Below are positions 13,201 through 28,200 of a DNA stretch of 64,000 nucleotides, piece by piece. Origin of the DNA: Anodontia alba (lineage: Eukaryota; Mollusca; Bivalvia; Lucinida; Lucinidae); NCBI GenBank assembly GCA_964016985.1, contig OZ024827.1, forward strand, positions 17,861,374-17,925,373, given 5' to 3'. Position numbers and translations under genes: made by a program. Each line of letters starts with the position of its first letter. Position 1 is the stretch's first letter. Below the pieces are notes generated by a model. The model did not search any database. It saw only the letters and a list, made by a program, of their open reading frames with translations, and was not told the DNA's origin.

Positions 13201-16200
13201 GCCCACACTATGAGCAGGTGCTCTTGACCTAGATATTGGGCTTGAGTGACTTTGTTATGATTTTGTGTCGAGTTTAGCATAAAAGGCATTTCACTGTAGC
13301 AGCGATATCTGCAAGTGTCAAACCTTGCATAGTAATTATCTTTGACATACTTTTCAAGCATGCACTATGACCCTATGTCCTTGACCTAGATTTCGCACTC
13401 CAGTGACTTTGACCAATGCAGGTGCGCTGTTGACTTCCGCGGAATTCTTATCTTCTTCTGCTATGAAAATAGACATTGTGCTCATTTGAAGCACCTCACT
13501 GAAGCATTTCAAATGAGTACTCACAAAGATATGTTTTTGTGGAGAAATAAGAAAAAAAATCCAGATACCACACTGTCTAGATCTGTCCATAAATTACAGT
13601 GTATCGTTTAGTAATAAAACATTAGAGAAGCTGGATATTACATATTTAAATTTACACCAAAAGCAGTTCATAAGTTAAACTGGCTCCCGTCTCCAGCAAC
13701 TAAATAGTTTTTTCTTATAATCTGTTTAATAATCCACTAAAATAAATCAAAATAATATCATGTCTATAAATGCTGGTCACCAGTGATGATATTTTTTGGT
13801 GTTATTGTAGTGGATTATCAAACGATAATGAGAAATATTTTTAGTCACTGGAGACTGGAGGCAGTTTATACATAAGTATTTATTTAATTTTAATAACAAT
13901 GTCTGATCAAGAGTTATGTGCAGAGATGATTTTTATGGGATTCCACAAACTATGTATCCATGAAGTATTAGGAAAAAATGTATTTTGATACCTTCTTATC
14001 TGAATTACTGACTCACTCACAGCTTCAGATAAGGAGCTTATTTGACATAAAAATATCATTTTTCTTATTTCTCCGTGAAAACAATTAACATATATTGTGG
14101 TTACTCATAAGAAGCCCTTTACTGAAGTGCTTCTATTGAGTACCCACAAGATAGGCTTTTGCAGAGAAATAAGAACAATTCTTATATTGATACCATAGCT
14201 CTTGATAAGATGCTTTTTTCAATCCAAAAGTATTGATATTTTTCTTATTTCTCCACGAAAACATATGTTGTTGGTACTCATTAGAAGCACCTCGGTGAGG
14301 CGCTTCTAATGAGTACCAGTACCTACTTCATATGTTTTTGTGGAGAAATAAGAAAAATATTTACCTGATACCGACTTTTATCTAGATCTATGGATACTCT
14401 GCTTATCTAGAGCTATGAGTCACTGACTAACTCTGTGTTATTCCTTATTTTCTAGTGCACTTTTACGCCCAGTTATAAAGTTTTTTAGTCGCTGTGTGTT
14501 TCTCGTTGGTGGCTTTCACTGGATATCTGTAAAAGGAAAAAGAGCAAGACCTGAGGAGGCTGCGATTATCGCCCTTGCCCCACACTCATCCTATCTTGAC
14601 GCCCTGCCTGTAGTTCATATGGATCTGTCGTCGGTTGTTGCAAAAGCAGAGGCTTCCTCAGTTCCTTTATTTGGAAGTATGAATGTTGGTTCTAATCTGA
14701 ATATTGTTTGGGCTGATGGTTGTTTGATTTTGTGGAAGCTAACTCACTTTTTTTTATCTTTAGTTGAACATTAGTATTTCATAGAACTAGATAAGAAGCG
14801 GTTTCAGGTAAATAGTTTTCTTATTATTTCTCCATGAAAATTTATGTTGTAGGTACTCATTAGAAGAGCCTAGGTGAGCCACCTCTAATGAGTACCACAA
14901 AATATGTTTTTGTGGAGAAATAAGAAAAATAATGATAATTTTTGATTGAAAAAAACAACAACAAACAACAACAACAAAAAAACAACAACAACCTTACCTG
15001 GAGCTATATTATTTAGCAGAAGTGTTTGGACAGACATGCCTGAACAGACAGTGCAGAGCCAGATCAGAGTTGCAGAATGCAGCATCTGATCATGGTCATG
15101 GTTAGCCATTCAAACATCATGCTTTCAGATGCATTGGTGGGTTGTCAAATGGACGTTTTCGAATTTCAGAAATAAGGTTAGTAACTAAGGGTCTGAATAT
15201 TTAGGGTAAATTAAATTTTGTAAACCATAAATACCTTAAAAGTTCCAACTGTAAGAACAAAGAATTAACCACCTAAATGTATCAGTTAACATTCCTCTGT
15301 TTGAAAAAACATCAACTAAATTAATTAAATAAAATAATTAACCTATGCATCCCATGATTGTTTACAATTTGAACCTATAAGGTACTGGTATATGCTACCC
15401 TCAATAATTGGATACCTTGACTCTTAACCTTTGCCATGCTGAATAAAGTAAGATGCCACACCCACTAATTTTCAGCCAGTCAGATTACTTGATCTGGGTT
15501 GTTGATACAAAGCCACATACTTAACCCTTGTACTCTTGAACTCAGATGTATACCTTTGCAAACAGTGTAGATCCAGATAATTTGACTTCTGAAGAAGCCA
15601 ACTGATCCAGATCTGCACTGTTTGTCATTCAGTATGTGAATTTATATCAAAAAATCTGGATTAAGAAATCTAATTGGCTGATAATTAGAAATGGGTGGGG
15701 CATCTTAATTTATTCAGCAGGACATGGGTTAATGACAAACAGTGCAGATCCAGATCAGTTGGTTTCTTCAACTAAGCCAACTGATCTGGATCTGCATTGT
15801 TTGCAAAGGCTGGGCATATATTATGGGTTCAGCAGGACAAGAGTTAAACATTATCTTAAAATTCAAACATGCCCATTTTTAGTTGGCTACCTAGTTTCAA
15901 TGTCAGAAAATGTACATTTGGACATATGTAGCCAGCTAAGACCCAAATTAGCCTGCATATTTGTGTAGTCTGATCAGAATCTTCACTGCATGCATTTTGG
16001 ATAGCCAAGGATGCAAAATTTCTTCATGCTGACAATGAAAACTCTTGATCAGACTGAGCGGATGCGTAGGTTGGTTTGTGTCTTCATTGCACACACATGT
16101 CAGGATGTATGTTTTCTCACGATGCAGCTCAAATGCTGTTTGAATAGCAAACCATCTAAACATTTATCAGAGGCTGCAATTTGTGGCATTCTGGGCCCAG

Positions 16201-19200
16201 TTGTTCAAAGCTAACGATGTCGTTAGTTAACGATTCGTTAAAATTAACATCGAGTGATACGCAAATATGCTGAAATTTTTTGCTGAAAAAATGTGAGTAG
16301 CTTTTGCAGTGCAAAAGCTACTCACATTTTTTCAGCAAAAAATATCAGAATATTGTATATTGAATCTGCTAAAACAGTTAACGAAATTACCCTTAACAAG
16401 CTCGTTAAGCTAACGACGCTTTGAACAACTAGGCTCTGATCAGGATCTGCATTATTTGCTCAGTTCTATGTGTCAAAATACTTCAGGGTGATTATGGTAA
16501 TTTAAATTTTAGGGTGCTAAATAAAAATATCAGCAGGCAATGTTTTGAATAAAATACTTTTTGTGCCTTTCTCAAACAGCAAGCCTGGAAATGTTACTCA
16601 AATTATTTCTAGCATAAGGAGACAATTTTGTGTCCTAAAAAGACAAATTACATGAAATACCAAGCCCTATTTTGGGGGAAATACATGTATAAGCATTGAT
16701 AAGACAAATACCACTGAAGTGACATTAGCTAATTTCACTTGTAAGCAATTGATTAGCATATTACTGTATTCATAGCTACAGATAAGAGGGGGTATCCACA
16801 TATTATTTTTCTTATTTCTCCACGAAAACAGCGCCTCGCTGAGGCGCTTCTAATGAGTACCCACAACATATGTTTTCATGGAGAAATAAGAAAGATATCA
16901 TCATTTTTCGGATGAAAAAAGTGCCTTATCTGTTGCTATGTGTATTGGACCTAATTACCGCACTGTGCACTTAGGATTTTCAAAATTTCTAGAAAAAAGG
17001 TGTGGTAAAGTATCAGACTGATAAGGGCTGTAGAGATAAGATGACTTATGAGATTAATATTTAATGATACTTACTGATATGTGATGTTTTTTCTGATTTT
17101 CTTTAATTCTTTATAAAGCATACTTTGTGGGTACTAATTTGAATTGCATCAACAAGTTGATGCAATTCAATGGGTACCCACAATATATGCCTTTATAAAG
17201 AAGTAGACAAAAGGTACACTGGCAGTAATCTAATATAGAATTGCTTGACTATGCACTGATCGGGGTATATTCGGTAATTGGGTCAAATACAGTAAATTAT
17301 TCAGCATATTAATTAAGTATTGCAGAATGAAGTTTAACCCTTAACACTCTCTGGGAAGATTCTGCGGATGACCGACCGATGATACTTTTCTCAGATAACA
17401 GGACTTGACATTTCACGTAAATTTTTTAGGGAAAAAATCATCTGCATTTTACCCAGCATGTATAGCATTTATTCTAGTATATAGAGAACAAGTCTTATAC
17501 ATACAAAAATGCACTTTCATATGTAAATGATGTCAGTATGCGGAAAACAACAACAACAACAATAACAACAAAAAAAAAACAACAAACAACAACAACAAAC
17601 TTAGGCTATGAAGGTAATGAAGGCCCAGGTTAGCCAAGGGCATTCTTTAACCCTTGTCCTGCTGAATAAATTAAGATGCCAAACCCACTTCTAATTTTCA
17701 GCCAATCAGATTGCTTGATCTGGATTGTTGCTATAAATTCACATAATTAATGGCAAATAGTGCAGATCCAGATCAGTTGGCTTTTTCAGAAGCCAACTGA
17801 TCTGGATCTACACTGTTTGCAAAGGCAGGATATATCCAGATTCAGCATGACAAGGGTTAAGGCTGATAGGGCCTTTATTGTCCACTTACTGAATCATAAG
17901 ATACTGTAGAATACACCAACATGGTGAGTACACCATGATCAGATCCTAGATGTGCTGTTCATATATAGCCATACGACTTGTTGAGGAGTATTCGATGGTA
18001 ATTCAGGAGTATTTTTTCTTTCTTCTCTATAAGGCATTTGTAATAAGTACGCACAACATACATTTTCATGGAGAACTGGAGAAGTCATCCCAGAACTATA
18101 AAGAAAATATTCCTTCCTTAGTAAGCCTTTTGTAAAGCATAAGAGTTATTTTCCCACATTGGGCTTCAAATAATCATATTGATAGTACATAGTTAGTGTA
18201 CTAATGGTGAAATTAGAGAATTTATCATTTTTCTGAGAATATAATGGCTTGACCTTTCATATAAAAAAAAAAAATGCCCAAAAAGACGGTGTCAGTTAGT
18301 TTTAATGAAGTGACAAGTTCTGTTTTCTGAAGAAGAAAAATTCAACAAAAAAACAACAACAGGAAACAACTATTAAATGCAATCTGAGGCTTAACCTTTG
18401 TCCTGCTGAACCTGGATATACCCTGCCTTTGCAAACTGTGTAGATCCAGGTCAGTTGGGTTCTGAAGAAGCCAACTGACCTGGATCTGCACTGTTTGACA
18501 TTAAGTATGTGACTTTATACACCACAACCTCTTTATAACACTATTGTTGGGGTCCATAGCATAAACCGTGTTAGTTAAACAACCATGTTACATGTATATC
18601 CAAACAAAAATGTATAGATTATATTGAAAAATGACCATTTATGGTCATTTTTCAATATAATCTATACATTTTTGGGATCCATCTTTGAACTGTGTTATAT
18701 CCAAAACCGTGGTATAACGAACCGTGTTATAAAGAGGTTGTAGTGTATCAACAATCTGGATCAAGTAATCTGATTAGCTGAAAATTAAAATAGGGCATGG
18801 CATCTTAATTTATTCAGCAGGACAAGAGTTAATATTTCATGAGAATCATTGCCTTAAAAAATGATACCAGTTGGTTTGCATGAAGTGACATGTCTGTATT
18901 CTAAGAAAAATAAGAATAAAAAATGGATTAAATATAAAATAACTGCTAATATTTATTAGTCTAAGGAGGTGTATGTAAGATACCTACCCTCTCTAATTGT
19001 TGCACTAGTCAATGTCTTTCCCATTCATTGCTAATAGCCAGTGATTCAGTAAGCAGGTAACAAAGGTCCTGGGCCAAGTTGTTCAAAACTGACAATGTCA
19101 TTAGTTAACATATCGTTAAATCTTTGATCATTAAATATGGCATATATGCTAATATTTTTGCTGAAAAAAATGGGAGTAGCTTAGCTACTCGCATTTTTTC

Positions 19201-22200
19201 AGCAAAAATACCCGTGAATGAGATATTATAATTACTAGAACAGTGAACATTTTGACCACTAACGGGCTTGTTAAGCTAATGATGCTTCGAACGACTAGGC
19301 CCTGATCAGACAACAAAAATGTGCTATCCTATCTGGACCTTTGTTGTAAGCATCTACAAGGCCAATTTCTCATGTTACAACTAACCCTTAAAGCAACAAT
19401 CATAACTGCAGCAGACGGCATCTTTTTTTTTTTTCAGAGAAAGTAACTTAGTAAGTCTTGACATTTTATATGATTTATCTGCCAAGTGGCAGATAATTCA
19501 CATTAAATGTCAAGACTTATTTTCTCTTAATTGTTATTTGCTGTGAATCACATGCCAAGCAGATATTTGGCATAAAATATCAAGACTTACTTTCTCTGAA
19601 AAAAAAAAAAAAAAAAAAATGTTAGCTACAAATTTTGCTTGGCACTTTAAGCGTTAATACATTGCTTATTTTACGCTTGGCATGCTGGTTAAAAAATGAA
19701 ATGTCAAACTTTATTTCCATGGAAAAAAAAATATATTACTGATAAGTATTCAGCTGATTTAGCCAGCTGAGTGCTAAAGGTTAATCCTTAGTGCTAATCA
19801 CAACAGCAGCAGACAATGTTTAGATTTTGTATTTTTCAGAAAAATTAAGGCTTGACATTTTGTCTGCTAATTTTAACACCAGCATAATAATAAGAGTTGA
19901 GAAAAGCATGAAATGCACTCCTCAAACCATAGCTCTAGATATGGCTTTTTTGATCAAAACTGTTAATAATTTTCCTATATAATATCTCTCTGAAAACCTG
20001 GGCATGTTAGCGCAGCTGATTTAGGATCATCCCAGTAAGCATTCTACATAAATCTACAGCGGGCCGTTATCGGCCCGTCAGCTACCCACTGTAGATTTAT
20101 AAAGAAGGCTAGCCTGGATGAAATCCCAGATTTGAATCCTGCTAATAGTGGAATTCAGCTGAAGTCTATAATGTGCTTCATTGCACAGTTTCTTTCATTA
20201 TCACCCCTTTATTTTCTCAGTAAATAATATTGAAAGAGACATTAAACACCTAGGGCCCAATTGTTCAAAACTAACGACATCGTTAGTTAACAATTCGTTA
20301 AAATTTACATTGAGTGATACGCAAATATGCTGAAATTTTTTGCTGAAAAAATGTGAGTAGCTTTTGCAGTGCAAAAGCTACTCACATTTTTTCAGCAAAA
20401 AATATCAGAATATTGTATATTGACTCCACTAAAACAGTTAACGAAATGACCCTTAATGAGCTTGTTAAGCTAACAACGCTTTGAACAACTGGGCCCAGGG
20501 CATCATCATCTCTATGAAAACGTGTGTGCAGACATTGGAATTGGCTGGCAGAGGTGATATTGCATACCCACAAAGTCTGTTTCCATGGCTAAATAATTAG
20601 GAAAGTATTTCATAGTATTTTGATACCCCTTATATCTAACGCTATGCAAATAATTGCTTGTTCTGTTTTGTTACTTCACCCTGTCTTGTCTTGGCATTCT
20701 GGGATGGTTTTATATTGGCATGCTTCATACTGGGATTGTTGTAATGACCACACATTGTTGTTTTATTATCTATTGGTGATAGGCTTTTTCTACAATGTTC
20801 ACAATGAGGGTTTCACATCTTTTCTTAGTTTTGTTGCTATTAAAGCATAGCTCCAGATGCAAGTGGTGGTATCCAAACAATAATTTTCTTTTTCTTCATG
20901 AAGACATATGTTGTGGGTACTCATTAGAAGTGCCCAAATTGAGACACTTCTAATGAGTATCCATAGAGAAATAAGAGAAATATCAGTATTTTTCAGTTAA
21001 AAAAATATGCCTTATTTTGAGCTATGTAGTTTACATATAGAGCACGTACATGTATATTGTATACAGTTTCCTTAGCTCTAGATAAGACTAAAAAAAGTTT
21101 TGATATTTTTCCTGCTTCCTGGAAAAATAATTTTCTAGGTATGATCCAATGCTAATGAGTACCGTACCACAGTATCAAAGTAATGGAGAAATAAGAGTAC
21201 CATATTTACTCTAAGTAAGACTAACATATCTCTAGATAAGGTGCTTCTTTCGACAAAAAAAATGTTGAATTTTTTTATTGATCCATTAACCCTTGTCATG
21301 CTGAATAAATTAAGATGCCCTGCCTCTTTCTGATTATCAACCAATCAGATTACTTAATCTGGATTTTGTATATAAATTCACATAGTAAATGGCAAACAGT
21401 GCAGATCCAGATCAGTTAGCTTCTTCAGAAGCCAACTGATCTGAATCTACACTGTTTGTAAAGGCAGAGTATATCCAGGGTTCAGGCAGGACAAGGGTTT
21501 AAACACATTTTGTAGGTACTCATTAGAAGCGCCTCACTGAGAGACTTCAAATGAGTACCCACAACCATTTTGTCCTTTCGCTGATTCAAGAATTATGGAC
21601 AGCTGTCAGATTCTGGTGAAAGAATGTACATAAATACTGGTTAACTGCTTAGAGGATTTAGCCTGCCCTCAAAATGACCCTAATAGGTTTACTGGGATTT
21701 AAAACCTTAACTCAGTCAAATGTCCCAATATGTAGTGTACTAGTTAAAGCGAAGTAAGAAAGGCAGTATTTATCTGGATATCCCTCTTACTAAGAGCTTA
21801 AACATGATACCAGTTTTGTTAGATCACCTGCTCAAGGTGAGCTTTTGTGATCAATCTCTGTATGTCATAGGTCATGTGTCGTGCTTCTGAAGAAGCCAAC
21901 TGATCTATATCTGCACTGTTTGCCATTAAGTATTTGAATTTATATTAACAATTCGAATCAAGTAATCTGATTGGCTGAAAACTAGAAGTCAGTGTGGCAT
22001 CTTTATTTATTCAGCAGGACAAGGATAAATATGCTAGGCATAAAAATACTACCGGTAATCATTGTAATGTCTTCAGCTTTAGCTTTAAGACAAACGGGTA
22101 CATCTGTTAACCCTTGTCATGCTGAATAAATTAAGATGCCACACCCATTTCTAATTGTCAGCCAATCAGATTACTTGATCCAGATTGTTGATATAATTTC

Positions 22201-25200
22201 ACATACTTAATGACAAACAGTGCTGATCCAGATCAGTTGGCTTTTTCAGAAGCCAACTGATCTGGATCTGCACTGTTTGCAAAGGGTATATCCGGGTTCA
22301 GCAGGACAAGGGTTAAGTGTTTCCACCAGTTTTGACAAGGGAGATAACTATTGATGCCCCCAACTTTGAAAAAAGCTGGGGGCATATTGCTTCTGGCTTG
22401 TCTGTTCATTCATTTGTTCATTTGTTCCTTAGTTCGTTCGTTCGTTCGTCATGCTTTTTGGTGCATAGCATTACTTTAGAACCATGTATGCTAATGTTTT
22501 GAAATTTCATATATGGATTCCTCATGAAAAATAGGTGACCAATATTTTTTTTCTTATCCGAATTATCTCCCATTTTAGAGTTATTGCCCTTTAAATAAAA
22601 TAGCATTGAAATCTCGTTAGCAAGATATCTCAAAAAGGATTTGAGCTAAAGTCTTGATACTTGGTATACTGATTGGGACTGAGCCTTGAGGAGATAACCT
22701 GATTAAATTTTGAACCAATTTAATGAAAATTTGTTGGAGTTATGGCCGTTTGCAACTTTTGGTCATTTATTGCTTTATTGTGCATAGCATAAGTTTAGAA
22801 CCATGTATGCTAATGTTTTGAAATTTCATATATGGATTCCTCATGAAAAAATAGGTGAGCTGTATTTTTTTTTTATTGTCCAAATTATCTCCCATTTTAG
22901 AGTTATTTCCCTTTTAATAAAATAACATGGAAATCTTGTTAGCAGGGTATCTCAAAAAGTATTTGAGCTAGAGCTAATATATTTGATATACTGATTGGGA
23001 CTGAGGAGGAGATCACCTGATTAAATTTTCAGCCAGTTTAATGAAATTTTGAGTTATGTCCCTTTGCAATTTTTGGCCATTTGTTGCTTTCTTGTGCATA
23101 GCATAAATTTAGAACCATGTATGCTAATGTTTTGAAATTTCATGTATGGATTCCTCATGAAAAAATAGGTCACCTGTATTTTTTTTCTTATCCAAATTAT
23201 CTCCCATTTGGAGTTATTTCCCTTGTAATAAAATAGCATTGAAATCTTGTTAGCAAGGTATCTCAAAAAGTATTTGAGCTAGAACCTTGATGTTTGGTAT
23301 TCTGATTGGGACTGAGTAGGAGCCCACCTGATTATATTTTCAACCAATTAAAATGAAATGTTGTTGGAGTTATGGCTCTTTGCAATTTCTGGCTATTTAA
23401 TCTTGTTGCTTTCATGTGCATAGCATAAGTTTAGAACCATGTATGCTAATGTTTTGAAAATTCATATATGGATTCCTCATGAAAAAATAGGTGACCTGTA
23501 TTTTTTTTCTTATCCGAATTGTCTCCCCTTTTACAGTTTTTTCCCTTTTAATAAAATAGCATTGAGATCTTGTTAGAAGGATATCTCAAAAAGTATTTTA
23601 TCTAGAGTCTTGATATTTGGTGTACTGATTGAGATTGAGGAGGAGATCACCTGATTGAATTTTCAACCAATTTAATGAAATTTTGTAGGAGTAATGGCCT
23701 TTGGCAATGTTTGGCCATTTTTTACTTTATTTTGCATAGCATAAGTTTAGAACCATGTATGCTAATGTTTTGAAATTTCATATATGGATTCCTCATGAAA
23801 AAATTGGTGACCCGTATTTTTTTTTCTTATCCATATTGTCTCCCATTTTAGAGTTATTGCCCTTTTGATAGAGTAACATTGAAATCCCTTAGCAAGATAT
23901 CTCAAAAAGTATTTGAGCTAGAGCCTTGATATTTGGTAAACTGATTGGAACTGAGGAGGAGATCACCTGATTAAATTTTCAGCCAGTTGAATGGAATTTT
24001 GTTGGAGTTATGGCCTGTTGCAATTTTTGGCCATTTGTTGCTTTATTGTGCATAGCATAAGTTTAGAACCATGTATGCTAATGTTTTGAAATTTCATATA
24101 TGGATTCCTCATGAAAATATAGGTGACCAGTGTTTTTTTTTCTTATCTGAATTTTCACCTATTTTAGATTTATTTCCCTTTCAATAAAATAACGCTGAAA
24201 TCTCATATAATGTACTGTTATTACCGTCATGGGCAAGCAGTATTGGAGTCAAGCAGTGTTAGAGTCAGGCAGTGTTGGGGGCATAGTGTTTTACAAACAC
24301 CAGCTGTAGTTTTAGAGGTATCTTCCCTGAATAATGTAGCCAGTCCCCTTAAATGACTGAAACATGTTCAGAATAAATATTACAGTTTTACAGGTATGCA
24401 ATTTATTAGCCCATTTTAGTCTGGAAACTCCTAAAAGGGTAATTGGAAAACAGTGCAGACCCAGATCAGATGCCACAGAAAGTGACATCTCATCAGGGTC
24501 CCCACCGTTTGCAAATAGTTTATTCATTTTTCTTTTGGAATATCTAAATTGCATAGTAGCCAGACATACCTAAAATTGAAATTTGGCTCTTCCAATATAT
24601 ATTGTGGGGGAGTTTATTCAGTCTAAAATGGGTTTAACCTATTGTTTGCTTTATGTCTACTAGTATATATAAAGGATAAAGGGTTTAATTCTGAAGACTG
24701 CTATTGTGCTTCAGGTGAATGGATACAGCAGGAGATTTTTCTGCCATTTTATACAATGGAAACATTTTTTATGACTTCCAGTTTGCTGTCCTGCACACTT
24801 ATGCCCTTCTAAAGAGGAGTCAGTCTCTTAACCCTTGTCCTGCTGAATAAATTAAAATGCCACACCCACTTCTAATTATCAGCCAATCAGAGTGTTTGAT
24901 CCAGATTGTTGATACAAATTTACATACTTAATGGCAAACAGTGTAGATACAGATCAGTTGGCTTCTTCAGAAGCCAACTGATCTGGATCTACACTGTTTG
25001 CAAAGACAGGATATATCCCGGTTCAGAAGGACAAGGGTTAAAGGAAAACATTCTCTTTAGAACAGACCCCTTTTCAGAAGAGAGGCAAAATAGTTTTGAC
25101 AAGGAGTTGCCTCCCCTGACTGTGTATCCATTCCCCTTAAGGTGAATAAATACACCTTCAAAGGAGAGAACTCTGACCAGAAAGTATTTGCTTCCCTTCC

Positions 25201-28200
25201 CAAAAAGGGCTGTATTTTTAAAGGAGAGAATTTGCTACCAATTAGTGAGGGTGCAGGGGAAATGGGAGCAAATTCTTTTCAAGTCATTTCCTTTGAGAAA
25301 GGCTTTAGGTTCCAGAGAAAAAAGATTTTTCTGCTGGAGCGTTCCTTCTTTTGAAAACATATGCAGAACTTTTCCATTAACCCATTGAAGACCCCTAAAT
25401 GGATAACTGGCAAACAGTGCAGACCCAGATCAGACACAGCATAACGCGGCATCTGATCAGGATCTCCACTGTGTGCAAATAGTTCAACCATTTTTCTTTA
25501 GGAATATCTATATCATATAGCCTGACATAGCTAAAATCGAAAAATGAACTCTTCCAATATATAGTGTGGGTGAATTTATTCAGTCTTTAATGGGTTAGAA
25601 TGCTCTCTCTTTGCAGTTTATCCATTCACATTATTAGCTAGTCCTCTTGCTTTCTCTTTGCTTAACCCTGGATATGCTAATGATGATAGGAGCAGATGAC
25701 AAATGATATTTTTCTTGCTTTTCCAAGAAAATATGGATTGCAGCTTATGCATATCATTATAACTTCAGACAATGCTGTGGAAATGACAAGCCCTACTTGT
25801 CAAGCGTACTAACAATATATGAACCAGAGCACAACAAAACCAACAAAATGGAGTGTACCCCCAGTGAAGACTCAGATCAGCCTGAGCATCCATCCCATCT
25901 GATCAGTCTTTGCTCTGCGCTCAGTGAGTAGCTAAAGAGCCAAGCTTTCTTCATGAGGACAGGGAAGACAGATCATACTGGATGGATGCCCAGGCTGATC
26001 TGAGTCTTTGCTGGGCTCACATGCCAGTTTGTAGATTTTGTCACGCCCTGGCTCATATGTTTTTTATGGAGAAATTCGAAAACTTCAATAGTCTGAGAGG
26101 TAAATTTGTTGTGACAACTGATCCATGGACAAGTTAGTGTGCTTCAGGAGATGATTCACTGGAAATGTCAAGCCTTCTTTTTCTAGGAGAAAACTCAGAA
26201 AAATATCTAAAGTCTATGTATTGTCTGCTAGTAGTTAAATTCCGCATCTAAAAGGGTTAAAAATTGGCTTGAATCTTTTTCATGCAGGTCGATTGAGATA
26301 CCCCTCATTGGGTTGGCGAGAACAATGGTATTCTTGTTTAGCTTCCAAACGGTTTCTGTGAAGGGCAAACGTGCGTCGTCGAACGAAGCACCTTTGATTT
26401 GTGCAGCACCGCACTCCAGTTTCTTTGATTCCTTTGTGTCTTTCTATGTTAACGGCTTGCCTAGCGTTGTCTCAAAAGAAGAGAACAAGAAAGTTCCGAT
26501 AATTGCAGGTATATTTTCCAACACATGGTAGCTGTATGGTGTTTATCCCGAACGGTTTGGTGAGATGACTCTTAGGACATGAATGGGTGCAGACAGATCA
26601 GCCTGCTCTTGCATGTACAGTGCAACCTTTCTACAATAGTCACATTTGAGATGGCTTAAAGGTGGCTGTTGTAGCATGGTGGTTATTATGGAAAGGTTAA
26701 AAATGAAGTAAATGTCAAGCCCTTTTTAGCTCCCCTGAGCCGAAGGCTCAGGAGGAGCTATTGTGATCACTTGCTGTCTGTCGTCCGTCCGTCCATCCAT
26801 AAAAACCTTTGAACAATTTCTCCTCTGAAATCCTTGGGCCAATTTTCTTCAAATTTCATGTGGACTTCTTGTTAATGGGGGATTGAAAATTTGTTCAAAT
26901 GGTTACAGTCCGTTAATCAAGATGGCCTGCCATGCCCATATATGGTAAAACACTTAAAAATCTTCTTTTCCAGAACCAAGAAAACTTCAAGGCTGAATTT
27001 TGGTGTATAGCATTATGGTCTCAAGGTCTGCCAAGTTTGTTCAAATGATGACCGTAGGTTGACTTTTGGCCTTTTTACGGCAAGGTCAAATTTGCGTCCC
27101 CATGCATTTTTTATCTCGAAATGTATTAAAGACATGGCTGAAACTTACTATGAGTGATTAAAGTAGTAAAACATTTTAGATATAATCAAAATTTTATCCC
27201 CTGTGGGTTATCTTCCCTTGCCTCTGGGCTATATACATGTATAAAATTGTGTAATTATGCCCCGCCACCAAAAAAAGTGGCGGGGTATTATGTTATACCC
27301 TCTGAAATTTTGAGTGTCCGTCCGTCCATCCGTCCATCCGTCAGCGCCCCCACCATTCGTCTGCCCGCAACTCCTCCTACAGTTTTTGGCCAATCCTTTT
27401 CAAACTTTACAGGCGCTTTTAGGATGGTCCGAAGATATGCATATTTTTCAGAATCCTGAAATTATTTTTTATCACATTTTTTTTTCATTTTTAACTTAGA
27501 CTTTTTTCAAGCCCTAATATTACAGAAATGTATAGGGAGTATGTACCTTCTGCCCGCAACTCCTCCTACAGTTTTAGGCCAATCCTTTTGAAACTTTACA
27601 CATGCTTTTAGGATGGTCTGAAGATATGCATATTGTTTTTTCAGAATCCTGAAATTATTTTTTATCACTTTTTATTGCATTTTAACTTAGACTTTTGGTG
27701 TGTTTTTTTTGGTGTTTTTTTTTTGAGCTATGAAATAACTGTTTATTGCTTCTCTTCATGTTTAACTTAGATTGTTTTCAGCCCTTATACTACAGAAGTG
27801 CATAGGGAATATGTCTCTGTGTGGTGGGGCATGGTGCATGGCTTGCAGTTTTATTTTTAAATGTCTTCTTCTCTGAAACCGCTCGAGCAATTTTTACCAG
27901 ATTTCACACAGGGCCTTCTATCGAAAGGGTATTGCATTTTTACAAATTTTTACAAATGGTTCTGCTCGGTAGAACAAGATGGCCACCATGCCCATATATG
28001 GTAAAAACACTTTAAAATCCTTTTCTCCAGAACCAAGGAAGCTTTGGGGCTGAATCTTGGTATATAGCATCGAGGACTCAAGGTCTACCAAATTTATTCA
28101 AATGATGACCGTAGGTTGACCTTTGATCTTTTTACAGCAAGGTCAAATTTACCTCCCTACACATTTATATGGGGAAAGTGTTGAAAAGTCATTTTCTCAA

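Noticed and set aside
14677..14774. Extension of exon 3a to the end of its open frame (14774)
   Set aside because: The added residues do not match the family, and the phase needed for exon 4 is met only by the donor after 14676.
14950..14993. (CAA)n run as a SINE or retrocopy tail
   Set aside because: It lies inside the arm of a family E MITE with both ends present, so it is an internal microsatellite.
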